Shown here piece by piece: positions 1 to 10,389 of a stretch of DNA of 64,000 nt. The position numbers and the translations under genes were made by a program. Numbering within the stretch: the stretch's first letter is position 1; each line of letters begins with the position of its first letter. The notes beneath the pieces were generated by a model. It had not been told where the DNA came from and searched no databases. It saw only the letters and a list, made by a program, of their open reading frames with translations. Source of the stretch: Eucalyptus grandis (Eukaryota > Streptophyta > Magnoliopsida > Myrtales > Myrtaceae); contig NC_052619.1 in assembly GCF_016545825.1 (NCBI RefSeq), forward strand, positions 26,079,803 to 26,143,802, read 5' to 3'.

Positions 1-106
1 AAAAAAAGAACATAAACGCGTTTGTTTGCGTTTTTGTTCAAAATATATATTTTTGTTCCCGGAAACAAATTTGGAACAGAAACAAGAAACAAGAAACAAG
101 AAAAAC
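1..106. repeat. Fragment of a Tourist-like MITE arm
   Basis: The stretch holds words such as GCGTTTGTTTGCGTTTTTG and TTGTTCCCGGAAACAAA, which recur in the complete element starting at 110. It looks like the arm of another copy of the same family, cut by the window edge. No coding potential is credible here. Confidence 0.5.
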
Positions 107-109
107 TTA

Positions 110-575
110 GGGTGCGTTTGTTTGCGTTTTTGTTTAAAAATTGTTCCGGAACGAAATAGAAAAAGTGTTTGTTCCAGGGAACAATTTTTGAACAAAAAAA
201 ACGCGTTTGGTAAACTTGTTCCGGGAATAAAAATAAACAGAAACACGTTTGGTAAATTTGCATAATTTTTTTATTTCTTTTATTTTTTCTATTTTTTTAT
301 TTTCCTTTTCTTCTTTTTTTCTTTTTCCTTTTTCTTTTTTTCTTCTTTTGGCCGGTCGCGGCCATGGCCGAGGCCGCGACCGCCAAAATAAAAAGGAAGA
401 AGAAAATAAGAGAAAAAGAAAAAGAAATAAAAAAGTATTTCTCAAATGTGTTTGAAATAAGAAATACAAATTTTGTGTTTCTTATTTTTGTTTCTTTTTG
501 TTCACGGGAACAAAAGAACAAAAAAACAGAAAAGTGTTTAAAAACAAAAAAAAAGAAACACAAACAAACGCTGCC
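110..575. mobile_element. Tourist/PIF-Harbinger-like MITE with GC hairpin core
   Basis: The left end GGGTGCGTTTGTTTG and the reverse complement of the right end, GGCAGCGTTTGTTTG, form a terminal inverted repeat. The element is flanked on both sides by TTA (107-109 and 576-578), the usual 3-bp target duplication of PIF/Harbinger elements. The arms carry GTTCC...GGAAC words. The centre (about 350-390) is a GC-rich palindrome of GGTCGCGGCC type, with a pyrimidine-rich tract to its left and a purine-rich tract to its right. It encodes no transposase, so it would be non-autonomous. Confidence 0.7.
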
Positions 576-578
576 TTA

Positions 579-1018
579 GTTTTTTGTTTGGAACACTTTG
601 GAGAAACAAATTTTCTCTCTCTTCTTTCTTTTCTTTTTCTTTTCTTCTTTTTTTCTTTGGCCGGTCGCCGGCCTCGGCCATGACCGGCGACCGGCCGTTG
701 ATAATGCAAGGCCGAGCCTCGCCCAACCACGGCGAGGCTCGGCCTTGCCGGGGCTCGGCAAGCCTCGCCGTGGCCGGGTGAGGGTCGGCCCTCGTCGGCG
801 GCCGGCCATGGCATGCCGGCGACGACCAAAAGGAAGAAAAAAAGAAAAAAAAGAAAGAAAAATATTAAAAATTAAAAGAAACAAAAATTTACCAAACGTG
901 TTTCTGTTCTTTTTCTATTCCAGAACAAGTTTACCAAACGCGTTCTTCTGTTCAAAAAATTGTTTTCGGAGCAGTAAATATGTTCATTCCTTGAAATAAT
1001 TTTTAAACATAAACGTTA
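579..1018. mobile_element. Second MITE body; its right arm pairs with 132-270
   Basis: A second GC-rich hairpin core (about 659-830, repeated GGCGAGGCTCGG-type words) lies between a pyrimidine tract (612-658) and a purine tract (826-885). The sequence from about 886 to 1018 is the reverse complement of about 132-270, sharing words such as ACGCGTTTGGTAAACTTGTT. This long imperfect inverted repeat is better matched than the arms of the 110-575 element itself, so two copies of one family seem nested or recombined. The outer right boundary is only approximate. Confidence 0.55.
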
Positions 1019-1359
1019 TGAAATGCACCATAAAGAACCAGACCCAATCAGCTCATTCATTTCGGTGCGGGTGGTTCTGGGTTCGGATGATTCGTTTTGA
1101 AGACATCTAAAATAAAGTCCCTTTCCGATTTTTTGTAAGCCACAAAACAAACAGTTTTAAAGTAAAAATGAACGAAAGAAAACTTCTCGTCCATTTGTGA
1201 AAAATGAAAAGAAAAAACAAAAATGAAAAAGGCACTTTTCCTGACACGGTGCGACGTTCGATGTTTGTCAGTCCGCATCGATTTCTTGACCCACTCCACG
1301 ATAAAAGCATCACTCGCTGCTCGACGCGAATCCAAACTAAGCTCAGATTCTATCTTCCA

Positions 1360-1848
1360 ATGTCGTCTTCTTCTTCTTCTTCTGCCGAAGCAAAATGGCC
1401 CTTCGACGTTTTCATTAACTTCAGAGGCGAGGACGTCCGCTATGGCTTCGTCGCTGACCTCCACAAGTGTCTGCTTCATCGTGGCATTAATGCCTACATC
1501 GACAACGAGGACTTGAGGCGCGGGTACGAGATCTCGCGCGCCCTCATGGAGGCCATCGAGAAGTCGCGGATCGCCGTGCTCGTCTTCTCCGAGAACTACG
1601 CTTCGTCTAGCTGGTGCTTGGACGAGCTGGTGAAGGTAATGGAGTATAAGAGGCCCAAGGAAGAGCCAGTGCTGCCGTGTTCTACAAAGTGGAGCCCGGG
1701 AGATTCGAGGGCTCAGAGGGCGTTACGGCGATGCATTGGCCAGGCACGAGAAATTGGGACAGGATCCTAAGAAGGTGGATAAATGGAAGCAAGCCCTAAT
1801 TGAGGCCGCCAATTTGGCCGGTTGGCATTATGCCGCTGAACAATCACA
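1360..1848 (+). pseudogene. TNL gene 1, exon 1: TIR domain, two frameshifts
   Basis: This exon encodes the N-terminal TIR domain of a TNL immune receptor, a domain that in plants acts as an NADase after effector recognition. The likely start is the ATG at 1360, giving a Ser-rich leader and then WPFDVFINFRGEDVR. An upstream in-frame ATG at 1204 would add an unlike-TIR extension. The region with SSSWCLDEL, which carries the conserved catalytic Glu, is intact. One base appears missing near 1678 (after VLP) and another near 1701 (after EPG). Reading across three frames recovers the rest of the domain to GWHYAAEQ. A GT donor lies at about 1849. With two deletions the exon cannot give full-length protein as written. 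Confidence 0.85.
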
Positions 1849-2044
1849 GTAATCCTCTTCGACCCTGTAAAGGAATTTGGAATTCTCAAATTTTATTGAT
1901 ACATGATGGCATCGATTGTGCGTTAGACTAGAGTAATGTTTTGGACTGTTGAAGAGTGATTGTTTCCTTCGGTTAGTTTTAGTTAGTTCAATGGAGTGTA
2001 TGTTTCTGTTTATTCCTGTTCTTTTTGCTGCTTTGTTTTGGCAG

Positions 2045-3152
2045 AGATGAGACCGAGTTCATCGTGAAGATCGTCAAAGAGATCTGGAATATAGTAGAAC
2101 GAGTACCCTTGACTGTTGCCAAGTATCCCGTCGGTGTAGGTTACCGGGTAGAAAAAGTAATGTCGTTGTTGAGTATGGGCTCGGATGATGTTCGGATGAT
2201 AGGAATATGGGGACCTGGAGGCGTAGGGAAGACCACTATCGCTAAAGATGTCTATAATAGTGTTGCTTGTCAGTTTGAGGGGTACGTCTTTCTTGCAAAT
2301 GTCAGAGAAAATTCCAATAGACCTGACGGCCTAGTTGATTTGCAGAAAACACTGTTATCCAAGATATTATGGAAAGAAAATGTACCGGTCTCAAGTGTGG
2401 ATGAAGGCGCTAATCTGATACGAGATAGACTTCGCTGAAGGAAGATTCTGCTTGTGCTTGATGACGTGGATCGTGAGGACCAGTTAAATGCATTAGCTAG
2501 AGAATATGCATGGTTTGGAAAAGGGAGCAGGATCATCATTACGACAAGAGATAAACACGTACTAACTTCTCGTGCGAAAGATCGGGTATATGAAGTTGAT
2601 CCATTATATCAAGGTGAAGCTTTTGAACTTCTCAGTTCACACGCTTTTCAAGGAAACCAGACGAAAGACATAAGCAGGGATCTCATAGATAATATTTTGG
2701 ACTATGCTAGTAGCCTTCCCTTGGCGATTGTGGTCTTGGGTTCCTTTTTATGTGATAGAAGTAGAGAGGAATGGGAGAGCACATTGGGTAAACTTGCTGA
2801 AAGTCCTATGAAAGATATAAACAGTGTTCTCAAGATAAGTTTTGATGCGCTGGAGGACAATGAGAGGGACATCTTTCTTGACATAGCTTGCTTCTTCAAG
2901 GAGCGGGGTAGGGATTATGTAACTAGAGTTCTTGATAGCTGTGGTTTACACACATTAATTGGGATTCAGATTCTAATAGACAGATCCTTAGTAACAATTG
3001 AGCATGGGACAATAGTACAAATGCATGACTTGATTCAGCAGATGGGTTAGGATATCGTTAAACATGAGTCTCGTGAGTCTCTAGATGACCCTGGGAGACG
3101 GAGTAGATTATGGCACTACAATGATGTTTTGGAAGTACTATCAGAGGATACG
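2045..3152 (+). pseudogene. TNL gene 1, exon 2: NB-ARC domain, two in-frame stops
   Basis: The exon follows an AG acceptor at 2043-2044 and ends at a GTGAGA donor. It encodes the nucleotide-binding ATPase switch of a TNL. Visible motifs in order are P-loop GPGGVGKTT (about 2211), kinase-2 LLVLDDVD type (about 2450), RNBS-B GSRIIITTRD, a GLPL variant SLPLA, RNBS-D FLDIACFF and MHD as MHDLIQQMG. Two stop codons interrupt an otherwise continuous frame: TGA at 2436-2438 just before kinase-2, and TAG at 3048-3050 just after the MHD motif. Both sit where Arg, Trp or Gln would be expected. Everything else in the domain is well kept, so the lesions look recent or are sequence errors. Confidence 0.9.
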
Positions 3153-3256
3153 GTGAGAGATTCTCATGAAACCATTGATAATCTCATCTTCTTTAATTTA
3201 AATGCTATTACCTAATTATAGTTGGTTATAAATGATTATTTTCTTTTCCTTGACAG

Positions 3257-3532
3257 GGAACCCAAGCTGTTAAAGGCATAGTGCTGCGGTTGCCGGGACA
3301 AGAAGAGCTACACATCAATCCTAGTGCTTTCACGCGCATGAGGAAACTGAAATTGCTCATACTTTGGAATGCACAAATCAGTGGAGGTCCCATATGTCTT
3401 CCTAATAATTTAAGGTGGCTTGAATGGCATGGATGTCATTTATCCACTCTGAAGTTTAGGGCTGGTCCAAAGAAACTTGTTTGCTTGGATGTGCGAGGCA
3501 GCCAAATTAAAGAAATTGAAGGGAACTTAAAG
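3257..3532 (+). pseudogene. TNL gene 1, exon 3: NB-LRR linker and first LRR-like unit
   Basis: The exon runs from a TTGACAG acceptor to a GTACGT donor and is exactly 92 codons, in phase 0 with exon 2. It begins GTQAVKGIVLRLPG and ends KEIEGNLK. Words such as LPNNLRWLEWHGCHLS are typical of the TNL exon that joins NB-ARC to the LRRs. No lesion is seen in this exon. The homologous exons in the second array (36612, 40073 and 43433) align with it in order. Confidence 0.85.
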
Positions 3533-3596
3533 GTACGTCATAAATGCTTTAGTTGACGGTTTTCTTTCTGGTGCATACAAATTGAATTTATCAAAA

Positions 3597-3740
3597 TGTT
3601 GTTCAGCTCTTCGTTTTAATTCGCGGCATTTTAGGAATTTAAAGTTTCTGAATTTTAGCCACTGTGAATCGCTGATTTGTGTCCCTAACCTTTCAGAGGT
3701 GCCAAATTTAGAGATATTGAACTTGAGTAGGTGGTCTGAA
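3597..3740 (+). pseudogene. Relic LRR exon fragment in TNL gene 1
   Basis: One frame reads FRNLKFLNFSHCESLICV followed by a PNLEILNLS-type repeat, the standard opening of the first LRR exon of a TNL. After about 3735 the similarity stops. No acceptor joins it in phase with exon 3, because the two available AG sites lead to early stops. A complete exon of the same type begins at 8464, so this piece is probably a duplicated and truncated exon inside the intron. Confidence 0.6.
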
Positions 3741-5662
3741 CCTCAAGGAGCTTCCATGTTACTAATATTAATTTGAGTAATTTACCAACTCCTCACGGGT
3801 TAGGTTACCATCTAGTGTTAGTTTTTCTAACTCTTATTTGATTCAGTTAATGATGTTTTCAAAATCACTTTCTGAATTATAATTTTCTAACACTTCATTT
3901 GCAGATGTTATCAACATGTTGAAGTTACCGACTCTTACAAATTTCACCGATTTTTATTTGAGTCCATTTACCACTGTTTATTTGATTATAACTTAAATAA
4001 GTTGGAACGTTCCCCAAGCGAACGTGGTAAATTATGGGAATAGTTGATACTTTTGAAACAATCACATAGACGTTAGTTAGTGACTCAAATAGGAGTGTGT
4101 TACTTAATCACCACAAATGATGGTAATTGTAATGATGTTAGTAATATTCAGCAGAATTGTTAATTTCATAGAAGGGTGATAATGTTAACATGCTAGTAGG
4201 CTTTCCAAATTAACCTTGGTAAACTATTGAAAGAGCGGGTACTCCTTAAACAATGTTTGTTAACTCAAATAAGAGTTGATAATTTTGGATATGAGTTATT
4301 AAACCTTTTCAGTTGGTAAGTTGCCACAAACGTTGTTAAATTAGCAGAATGGTTAATACCTTTGAAGCAATCAAATATATATTGATAACTAACTCAAATA
4401 TCTATTGGTATTTTCATGTAAGAGTTCTTAAATTAGCTCTGCATATAATTGTTGGTAAATTATTGGATTAGTTGGTAATTTAGGAAATAGTAGGTAATTT
4501 AGTATAGGAATTAGTTCAACTTGTCGATAACTTCAACAAATAAAAATCGGTAAATTATGGAAACAAATTTAATTTTTGCAAACAACCTAATAAATGTTGG
4601 TAAGTGGACTCAATTACCAGTTGATAATTTTCTAGAAGAGATAGTAACTTAAACAAGTTGGTAAGCTGGCATATAAATATTCATCGATTACTAAAACAGT
4701 TGGTAATTTCAAAACACTAGGAAAAACATTAGTAGTGATTTGAATAAAAATTGGTCATTTAATAAAAAGAATTGTAAATTTAACACATTGGTAACTCAAA
4801 CAAAAATAAAACCAGTACAGAAAAAACGATTGGTAATTCCAAAAATGAAATAAACATCGGCAAAAGGATTCAAACGAGGGTCATTTTTATAAAAGATAGT
4901 AAAAATAACATTCTAGTAAGCTCCGCATATAAATGTTGCTAAATCATTATAAACTTTAATAATTTCGAAATAATAAAATAAATATTGGTAACTCGGTCAA
5001 ATAAGATCTCGTTTGATAAAACGTGGAATTGATTAGGAGAACAAATTCAAACATTAGTCAGCAACGAGAAATAAAATGCAGAATATTAAACACGTGCACA
5101 ATTACTTACATGGTGTCCCGTGTCCCGTCAATTGTGCATACATCCTCAAAGAGAAATAGAGTTTTCAAACGATTAAGTTCCTAATAAAGTCTCATCAAAT
5201 TTCAAAAAATGCAAAATGAATTTGATATGGGCATGCTTTTTCGTGTTGTTGCTACCACCAGAACTATAATATCTTACCTTTTGGTTGCTCGGGACTCATT
5301 CGCCGGTCTTACTCCGCACCTAACCTCCAGTTGACCAAGCATGCTTTCTCAAATTTGATGTTAAGTACATTATGTTAACAATTTATTTTTATGTTCCATC
5401 CGACACGAGTATACTCTTAGGACTACAGAAATTATTTGGTCTGTTTGGGACAATTGATAACACCACTCAACCAAATTAATCGATTACTAAAAGCGTCTCA
5501 GACCTCCCAATTATATATACGAGAAATCTCCCAATTATTATCTTGAAATATCTTTTTTTGTCCATATACATTTATGTGTTTCTATGTATTGCGTATTTTA
5601 TCAACAATTTCTTACCATTAAATATTTCTAAATTGGTGATTTTGCTCAATTTTACTAGTATC
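3741..5662. other. Intron-like AT-rich tract with dispersed TTGGTAA words
   Basis: No gene is visible. From about 3970 to 5000 the words TTGGTAA, GTTGATAATTT and GGTAAATTATGG recur many times at irregular spacing, mixed with runs such as AACTCAAATA. The same words occur in the corresponding introns of the second array (about 42050-42110 and 45350-45410), which suggests an old repetitive component of this TNL intron. Confidence 0.45.
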
Positions 5663-5680
5663 AATTTTGTGCATTATCCA

Positions 5681-5865
5681 TCCATAGGTAGCGCAGTTGG
5701 TTGAGAGTCCCTCCCTCATGCGTTGAGGTCGAGAGTTTGAAACCTTGCGTTGCTAGCGATTTAAGTGGGGGGCTTGGCGGTGGATTGCTGTGCTAGTCTT
5801 CCTCGAGGTATAGGGGCCCAGCTCTCAGGAGCCGTTCGGGCACGTGGCGGAGTCCTTGGTTATAA

Positions 5866-5927
<62 letters not shown>
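5681..5927 (+). mobile_element. tRNA-derived SINE with (TAA)n tail
   Basis: TAGCGCAGTTGG at about 5689 matches the RNA polymerase III A box, and AGTTTGAAACC at about 5735 resembles the B box. The spacing is that of a tRNA-like head. The body ends in a long (TAA)n tail. The left flank AATTTTGTGCAT...CCATAG (5663-5686) is repeated after the tail as AATTTTGTGCATCCATAG (5926-5943), apart from a few extra bases on the left. This fits a target-site duplication made by LINE-type reverse transcription. It lies inside the large intron of TNL gene 1. Confidence 0.75.
5868..5927. repeat. (TAA)n microsatellite, SINE tail
   Basis: About 20 perfect trinucleotide units form the 3' tail of the SINE. Such tails are prone to length change. 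Confidence 0.95.
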
Positions 5928-5928
<1 letters not shown>

Positions 5929-6030
5929 TTTGTGCATCCATAGTACACTCAACCCGTGTGTACATAGTGCTAGATGTATAAAAAATCTCTTATATTTTTC
6001 TCTTCCTATGCTTCATATGAGATAAACTAA

Positions 6031-6790
6031 CGCAATGTTTGTTTCACGGGAAATATTTTCTGGGAAAACATTTTACTCATTTTTCAGCATTTTGTTCGCT
6101 TAGGAAAATGAGTTCATTGAAAATATTTTCCTGGTTAATCTATACTCAAATTTAGGAAAATGATTTCCTTCTTTCAAAAATCGAAAAACATTTTCCAAAA
6201 TATGACTACGTATTAGCGGTTGGACCCAAACACTACTCTTATGCACAAAAACTCTAAATGTTCGTTCCCAAGTCAGGGCATTCAGGTTCAGGTCTCTAGC
6301 AGCAGAGTTCGGGCCCCCAGTGCCCATGCCAAAGTCCATCGAGGCCAAGCTTAAATGCATGATGCTTGGGCCTAATTCCCTAGTACCCAAACTCAGGTCC
6401 ATAAAGGCAATGCTTAGGTCCCCAATACTCAAACTTTGGTCCAACAAAGGTCATGGCACAAGTCCTCGGCGCTCGGGCTTGAGACCTTGATTAATGAAAT
6501 GTTTGTTCTTCTAAAAATATTTTTAAAAATAATTTTTTTAATTTTTTTAATTATTTTATATTTTTCTTTTCTTTCTTTTTTATTTTTCCTTCTTCCTTGG
6601 CTAGTGGCCGGTTGTGGCCGTGGCTGTGACTGACCATTGGCTGAGGAAGCAGTAAAAAAAAAGCAAAAAAATATAAGAAGAAAATAATTAAAAATTCAAT
6701 TTTTTGGAATTTTTCCTGGAAAATCTAATTTCCCTATCAAATGGCAGAAAATATTTTTCAATTCATTTTCAGATTTTAGCTGAATATCAA
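6031..6790. repeat. MITE-like repeat with GC-richer core
   Basis: The left side has GCAATGTTTGTTTCACGGG and many GGAAAATATTTTCC words. The right side (6700-6790) has related AT-rich words in inverted sense. Between them is a pyrimidine tract (6520-6598), a short GGCC/GTGGCCG hairpin (6600-6645) and a purine tract (6650-6690), as in the elements at the window start. Clear terminal repeats and a target duplication were not found, so the boundaries are uncertain. Confidence 0.4.
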
Positions 6791-6919
6791 AAATATATTA
6801 TCCTGGACAATTACTTCTTAGAAATATCAAATTTTTTGCAAAATGAAATGAGCTTTTTTGTTCTCTCAATACAAAACTTCAAATTAACATTTTCCGATAG
6901 TTTGACTCACCAAATTATT

Positions 6920-7165
6920 ACCTGCAAATTCATCTTGAACCAATAACAAATCCCATTGTTTAACATGCTTTCCAATGAAACTTCTTATTAAATTGCCCAA
7001 AATTCTATTAACAGCCTCAGCTTGTCCATCGATTTGAGGATAGCTAATAGAACTAAACTATGGTTTGAGTCCCCATTATCCACACTAAACACCAAAAGTG
7101 ACTCATAGATTTGACATCACTATCAGGGAGTTGACTCTGGAATACCATCTAGGCGCCCCGTTCAC
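6920..7165 (-). pseudogene. Ty3/gypsy integrase core remnant
   Basis: On the minus strand, shifting between frames, the sequence gives RLDGIPES, then DVKSMSHFW, then FSSISYPQIDGQAEAVNR and KQWDLLLVQDEFA. These match in order the C-terminal half of the gypsy integrase catalytic core (HGIP...SDRD...HFW...YHPQTDGQTE...KQWD). Several stops and frameshifts break it, and no LTR was found nearby. It is an old insertion in the TNL gene 1 intron. Confidence 0.75.
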
Positions 7166-8463
7166 CAATATAACACTCCATAACATGTAAACCATCAAGG
7201 CTCTATGACAATCATTTACAAACTTTTTAACATATAAAAACCATCCTGTAATCCCCTTCCTACTAATGGCAATATTTCCATTCATAATGCACATGGGCGA
7301 GTGAAAAGTGTTGATTAGGTTTGTCTGAATTTAAAAAGTTCAATTGACAGTCTTCATTTGTCCTATGAAAAAACTCACCACCTTTATCTTTTGAGAGATA
7401 TGCCTTCAAATACAATTTCAAATATAACATTTCAAATCTTATTCCTTAAACTCCATTTCATTTAATATTCTTTTCATCCTTCAGAACAATAGTGCTATAA
7501 TTTTAGAGAGTTCATTGAGAATTTACCATATTGAGAATACTTGAATCAATATGGAATGACAACTTATTGATAAAGGGGTCTCAAGAAGAAAGTAGTTAAA
7601 ACTTAATTGAAAGAAGGCGCTAAAAAGACTCATCATATATTCAATGGATGTCGACCGTAGGGATTTAATAACTCACACATGAGATCCATGGGATCAAGAT
7701 GTCAAAGTCTATCGAATCATGGACACTACACACACATACAAATGCAAGGTATAATTATAGTGGTTGTATTTATGATGATCTAGTAAACTTTGAGCTCTTA
7801 CACTACACCAACGTATATGTAGCTTTAAAAAAAAAAGGTAGCAAGACAACTTGGACTAGAAGAGGTGATAAAGAACTTTTTCATCTTTTGGGGGGGTGGT
7901 CATATTTATGACCATCTAGGCATACAAAATATGCTATTTATTTAAAAACAATCAACTAAACACCGCTTCCTAACAAGTGATGACTAGAAGAGATTCCTAA
8001 CCTTTCACTGCCTCTAAAGGATATACACGTGGGTGGTTTGAATCTCTACATAAGTTTCCAAATGTTTAGCTTAAATGTCTGTGATGAATTAGTTGACAAA
8101 ATATTGACCATGGTTCATGTGCTCCCACTTGAGGTTACACACACTCTATCTCTCTCTTTGAATTACAAGTATTGTTTCTGCACGTATACGTAGCAGAAGT
8201 GGCCACACCATTCTAGTGCGTGGTGAAATTATGAGCATTGGCAAATTTACAAGGATTACTTACAAAATTCATATTTGTAAAGTGAGAGGGTGTGCTCTTT
8301 ATGCACCACATGATCAAGTGAATTCTGATCACAGGTGGCTTGAATTATGATCAAGTGATTTTTATTAAAAAATCAGAGCCAAAATTTGAAAAGAATATAT
8401 ATCTCACTTTTTTTCTTTGATCGTCCGGAATGTCTATGCAAGTTGGTTTTCTTGTTCTTGCAG
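7166..8463. other. Intron/spacer, nothing recognised
   Basis: AT-rich sequence with no convincing open frame, terminal repeat or RNA gene. Part of it may continue the degraded gypsy element upstream. It ends in the TTCTTGCAG acceptor of the LRR exon. Confidence 0.4.
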
Positions 8464-9192
8464 GACTTTACAAAATTGAAGTTCATTAACTTGGGTGGAT
8501 GCCATTCACTGGTTTATATGCTGGACCTCTCTTGTGCTCCAAATCTCGAGGAATTATATCTTGATAATTGCAAAAACTTGGAGCATGTCCATGATTCAGT
8601 TGCAAATCTCCATAAGTTACGGTTGTTGAATTTAGAAGGGTGCCCTAAATTGCAAAGATTCCCCGATATGCTGAATAAGAACTACAGCCTGCGAAAAATT
8701 TATCTCAACAGGACTTCAATTGAAGAACTTCCTACATCCATAGAAAATCTTCTCTCTCTCAAGGAGATGTATTTAATTGATTGCAAGAAACTGGCAATCC
8801 TTCCGTCTAGCATTTATAGGTTGCAAAATCTTGAAGTCCTACAACTTCATGGCTGCTCAGAACTAATCGAGTTTCCAAAAAAAGATGAGGATTTGAGTGA
8901 ATTCCGTGCAAATATGGGATTTCTCAAGCTATCGAAGTTGAATCTTGGATGTTGCCTTCTATCAAAAGTAGGGTTCTTGGAAAATCCTTCTTGTTTTCCC
9001 TGCTTACAATATTTAGATTTGCAGGGAAACAATTTTACTAACCTTCCTACATGCAAGAAACTATATGACTTGGAATATTTGGATGTTTCAAATTGCCAAC
9101 AACTACAAGAGACCCCCAAGATTCCAGGAAATTGAGAGGACTACAGGCATACAATTGCAAATCTCTTCCAGTGAATGATTTGTTCAAACTTG

Positions 9193-9194
<2 letters not shown>
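8464..9194 (+). pseudogene. TNL gene 1, main LRR exon, one frameshift
   Basis: After the acceptor the exon opens DFTKLKFINLGGCHSLVYM and continues through about eight leucine-rich repeats, for example PNLEELYLDNCKNLEHV and TSIEELPTSIENLLSLKEM. LRRs form the ligand- or effector-sensing solenoid of a TNL. The frame breaks near 9128: it stops after KIPGN, but one added base would restore the expected LRGLQAYNCKSLPV continuation to the end of the exon. The donor is GAG followed directly by GTCTCTCT, so the splice site is the start of a CT microsatellite. The same donor arrangement ends the next exon. Confidence 0.85.

Positions 9195-9195
<1 letters not shown>

Positions 9196-9254
<59 letters not shown>
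9196..9254. repeat. (CT)n microsatellite at the LRR-exon splice donor
   Basis: A near-perfect dinucleotide run whose first GT is the 5' splice site of the intron. It would form a long pyrimidine tract at the intron start in RNA. Confidence 0.95.
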
Positions 9255-9261
<7 letters not shown>

Positions 9262-9682
9262 TAATTATTATGGAGTCGTGTACATGTTGGCTGCATTGAG
9301 TATTTGTGTATTGCAAAAGGCTAAATATCTCGGAATGGTAGACTAATTATTAAAAAGCAAACATATAGAAAGTGATTCTGCATGTATTTGTGGTGGAGAT
9401 TGCTATGAGACAGTGCAAAGGATATTTTCTTTGTTTATAGAATTCTAGTTTGCTATTGAATTAGAAGGATCACCCAATGAAACACTTCAATAATACATGT
9501 TCATAGAGTGACATAATCTTCAACAGTACATGTCCTATTTCCACCAATTAAGTACAAAAAAAATATATGTATTGCTATTGCTAACTATATCTAAAACTCT
9601 AGGACTACCACTTAACTCATTGAAACTCCTCCTTTTAGGTGCCATTTTTGAAAAACTATCTAACAGTCTACATCTATGACAG

Positions 9683-10328
9683 AAATTTCTTCGCCGATCA
9701 AATTGTCGAGTTATTCTACCTGGAGGAGTGATGCCAGAGTGGTTGCTACCCAATAAAGAGGGTTATATATCTTTCGTGGCTTCAAAGAATTTGTATAAAA
9801 AGATTCTAGGAGTAGTATTCTGTGTTGTATTTCGAGTAGAAGGAAGAGAGAATTTGAGATTTGAGCTTACGGGAATTGTTGATGGCAAAGCCAAAAAACA
9901 CATGTGGGGTGTGAGGCCATTCAATTCGGATCATGTGTGGCTTCAGTGTATGGAATCAAAGGAGGTGTGGACAGTAGACCATTTCGGTCCAAATGACTTT
10001 AGTCATTTCCACATTAGCATTAGATATTTTGACATTCTAAGGGGTCACACTAACAAAGTAATTGTGAAAAATTGTGGATTCCGACTAATATGCAAGCCAT
10101 TAGAGAATGATATGGAGGTTTTGCTTGAAGATAATCAGTTGCTAGATCCAGGTTTATTTTACGAGGTTTTGCATGAAGATAACCCAACGAACACAGAGGA
10201 AGAAAGTTCAAGTGGAACAGAAAATTTACAAGAAAGTGAAACGTTCACACAGAAAGAAGAATCGAGCACGTTGCAAGATATTGAAGCGTTGACAAAGAAA
10301 GAATTCAACATTGTTGACTTCTCAATCG

Positions 10329-10330
<2 letters not shown>
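9683..10330 (+). pseudogene. TNL gene 1, first C-JID exon (post-LRR domain)
   Basis: The exon begins after a CTATGACAG acceptor and holds 216 open codons in phase 0. It encodes a C-terminal jelly-roll/Ig-like (C-JID) domain of the kind that helps TNLs such as RPP1 and ROQ1 recognise effectors. Seen motifs are RVILPGGVMPEWLLPNKEG, then GVVFCVVFRVEG and FNSDHVWLQ. The tail is acidic, rich in Glu, Ser and Thr. The frame is intact, but the gene around it is not. The donor is GAG/GTCTCTCT, again leading straight into a CT repeat. Confidence 0.8.

Positions 10331-10331
<1 letters not shown>

Positions 10332-10384
<53 letters not shown>
10332..10384. repeat. (CT)n microsatellite at the C-JID splice donor
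   Basis: A dinucleotide run that starts at the donor of the first C-JID exon, matching the arrangement at 9195. Confidence 0.95.

Positions 10385-10389
<5 letters not shown>

Noticed and set aside
5689..5760. Possible functional tRNA gene
   Set aside because: A and B boxes are present, but the acceptor stem does not close and the sequence continues into a SINE body with an A/T-rich tail and target duplication.
5765..6025. Frame with a poly-Ile stretch
   Set aside because: It is the SINE body and its (TAA)n tail read as protein.
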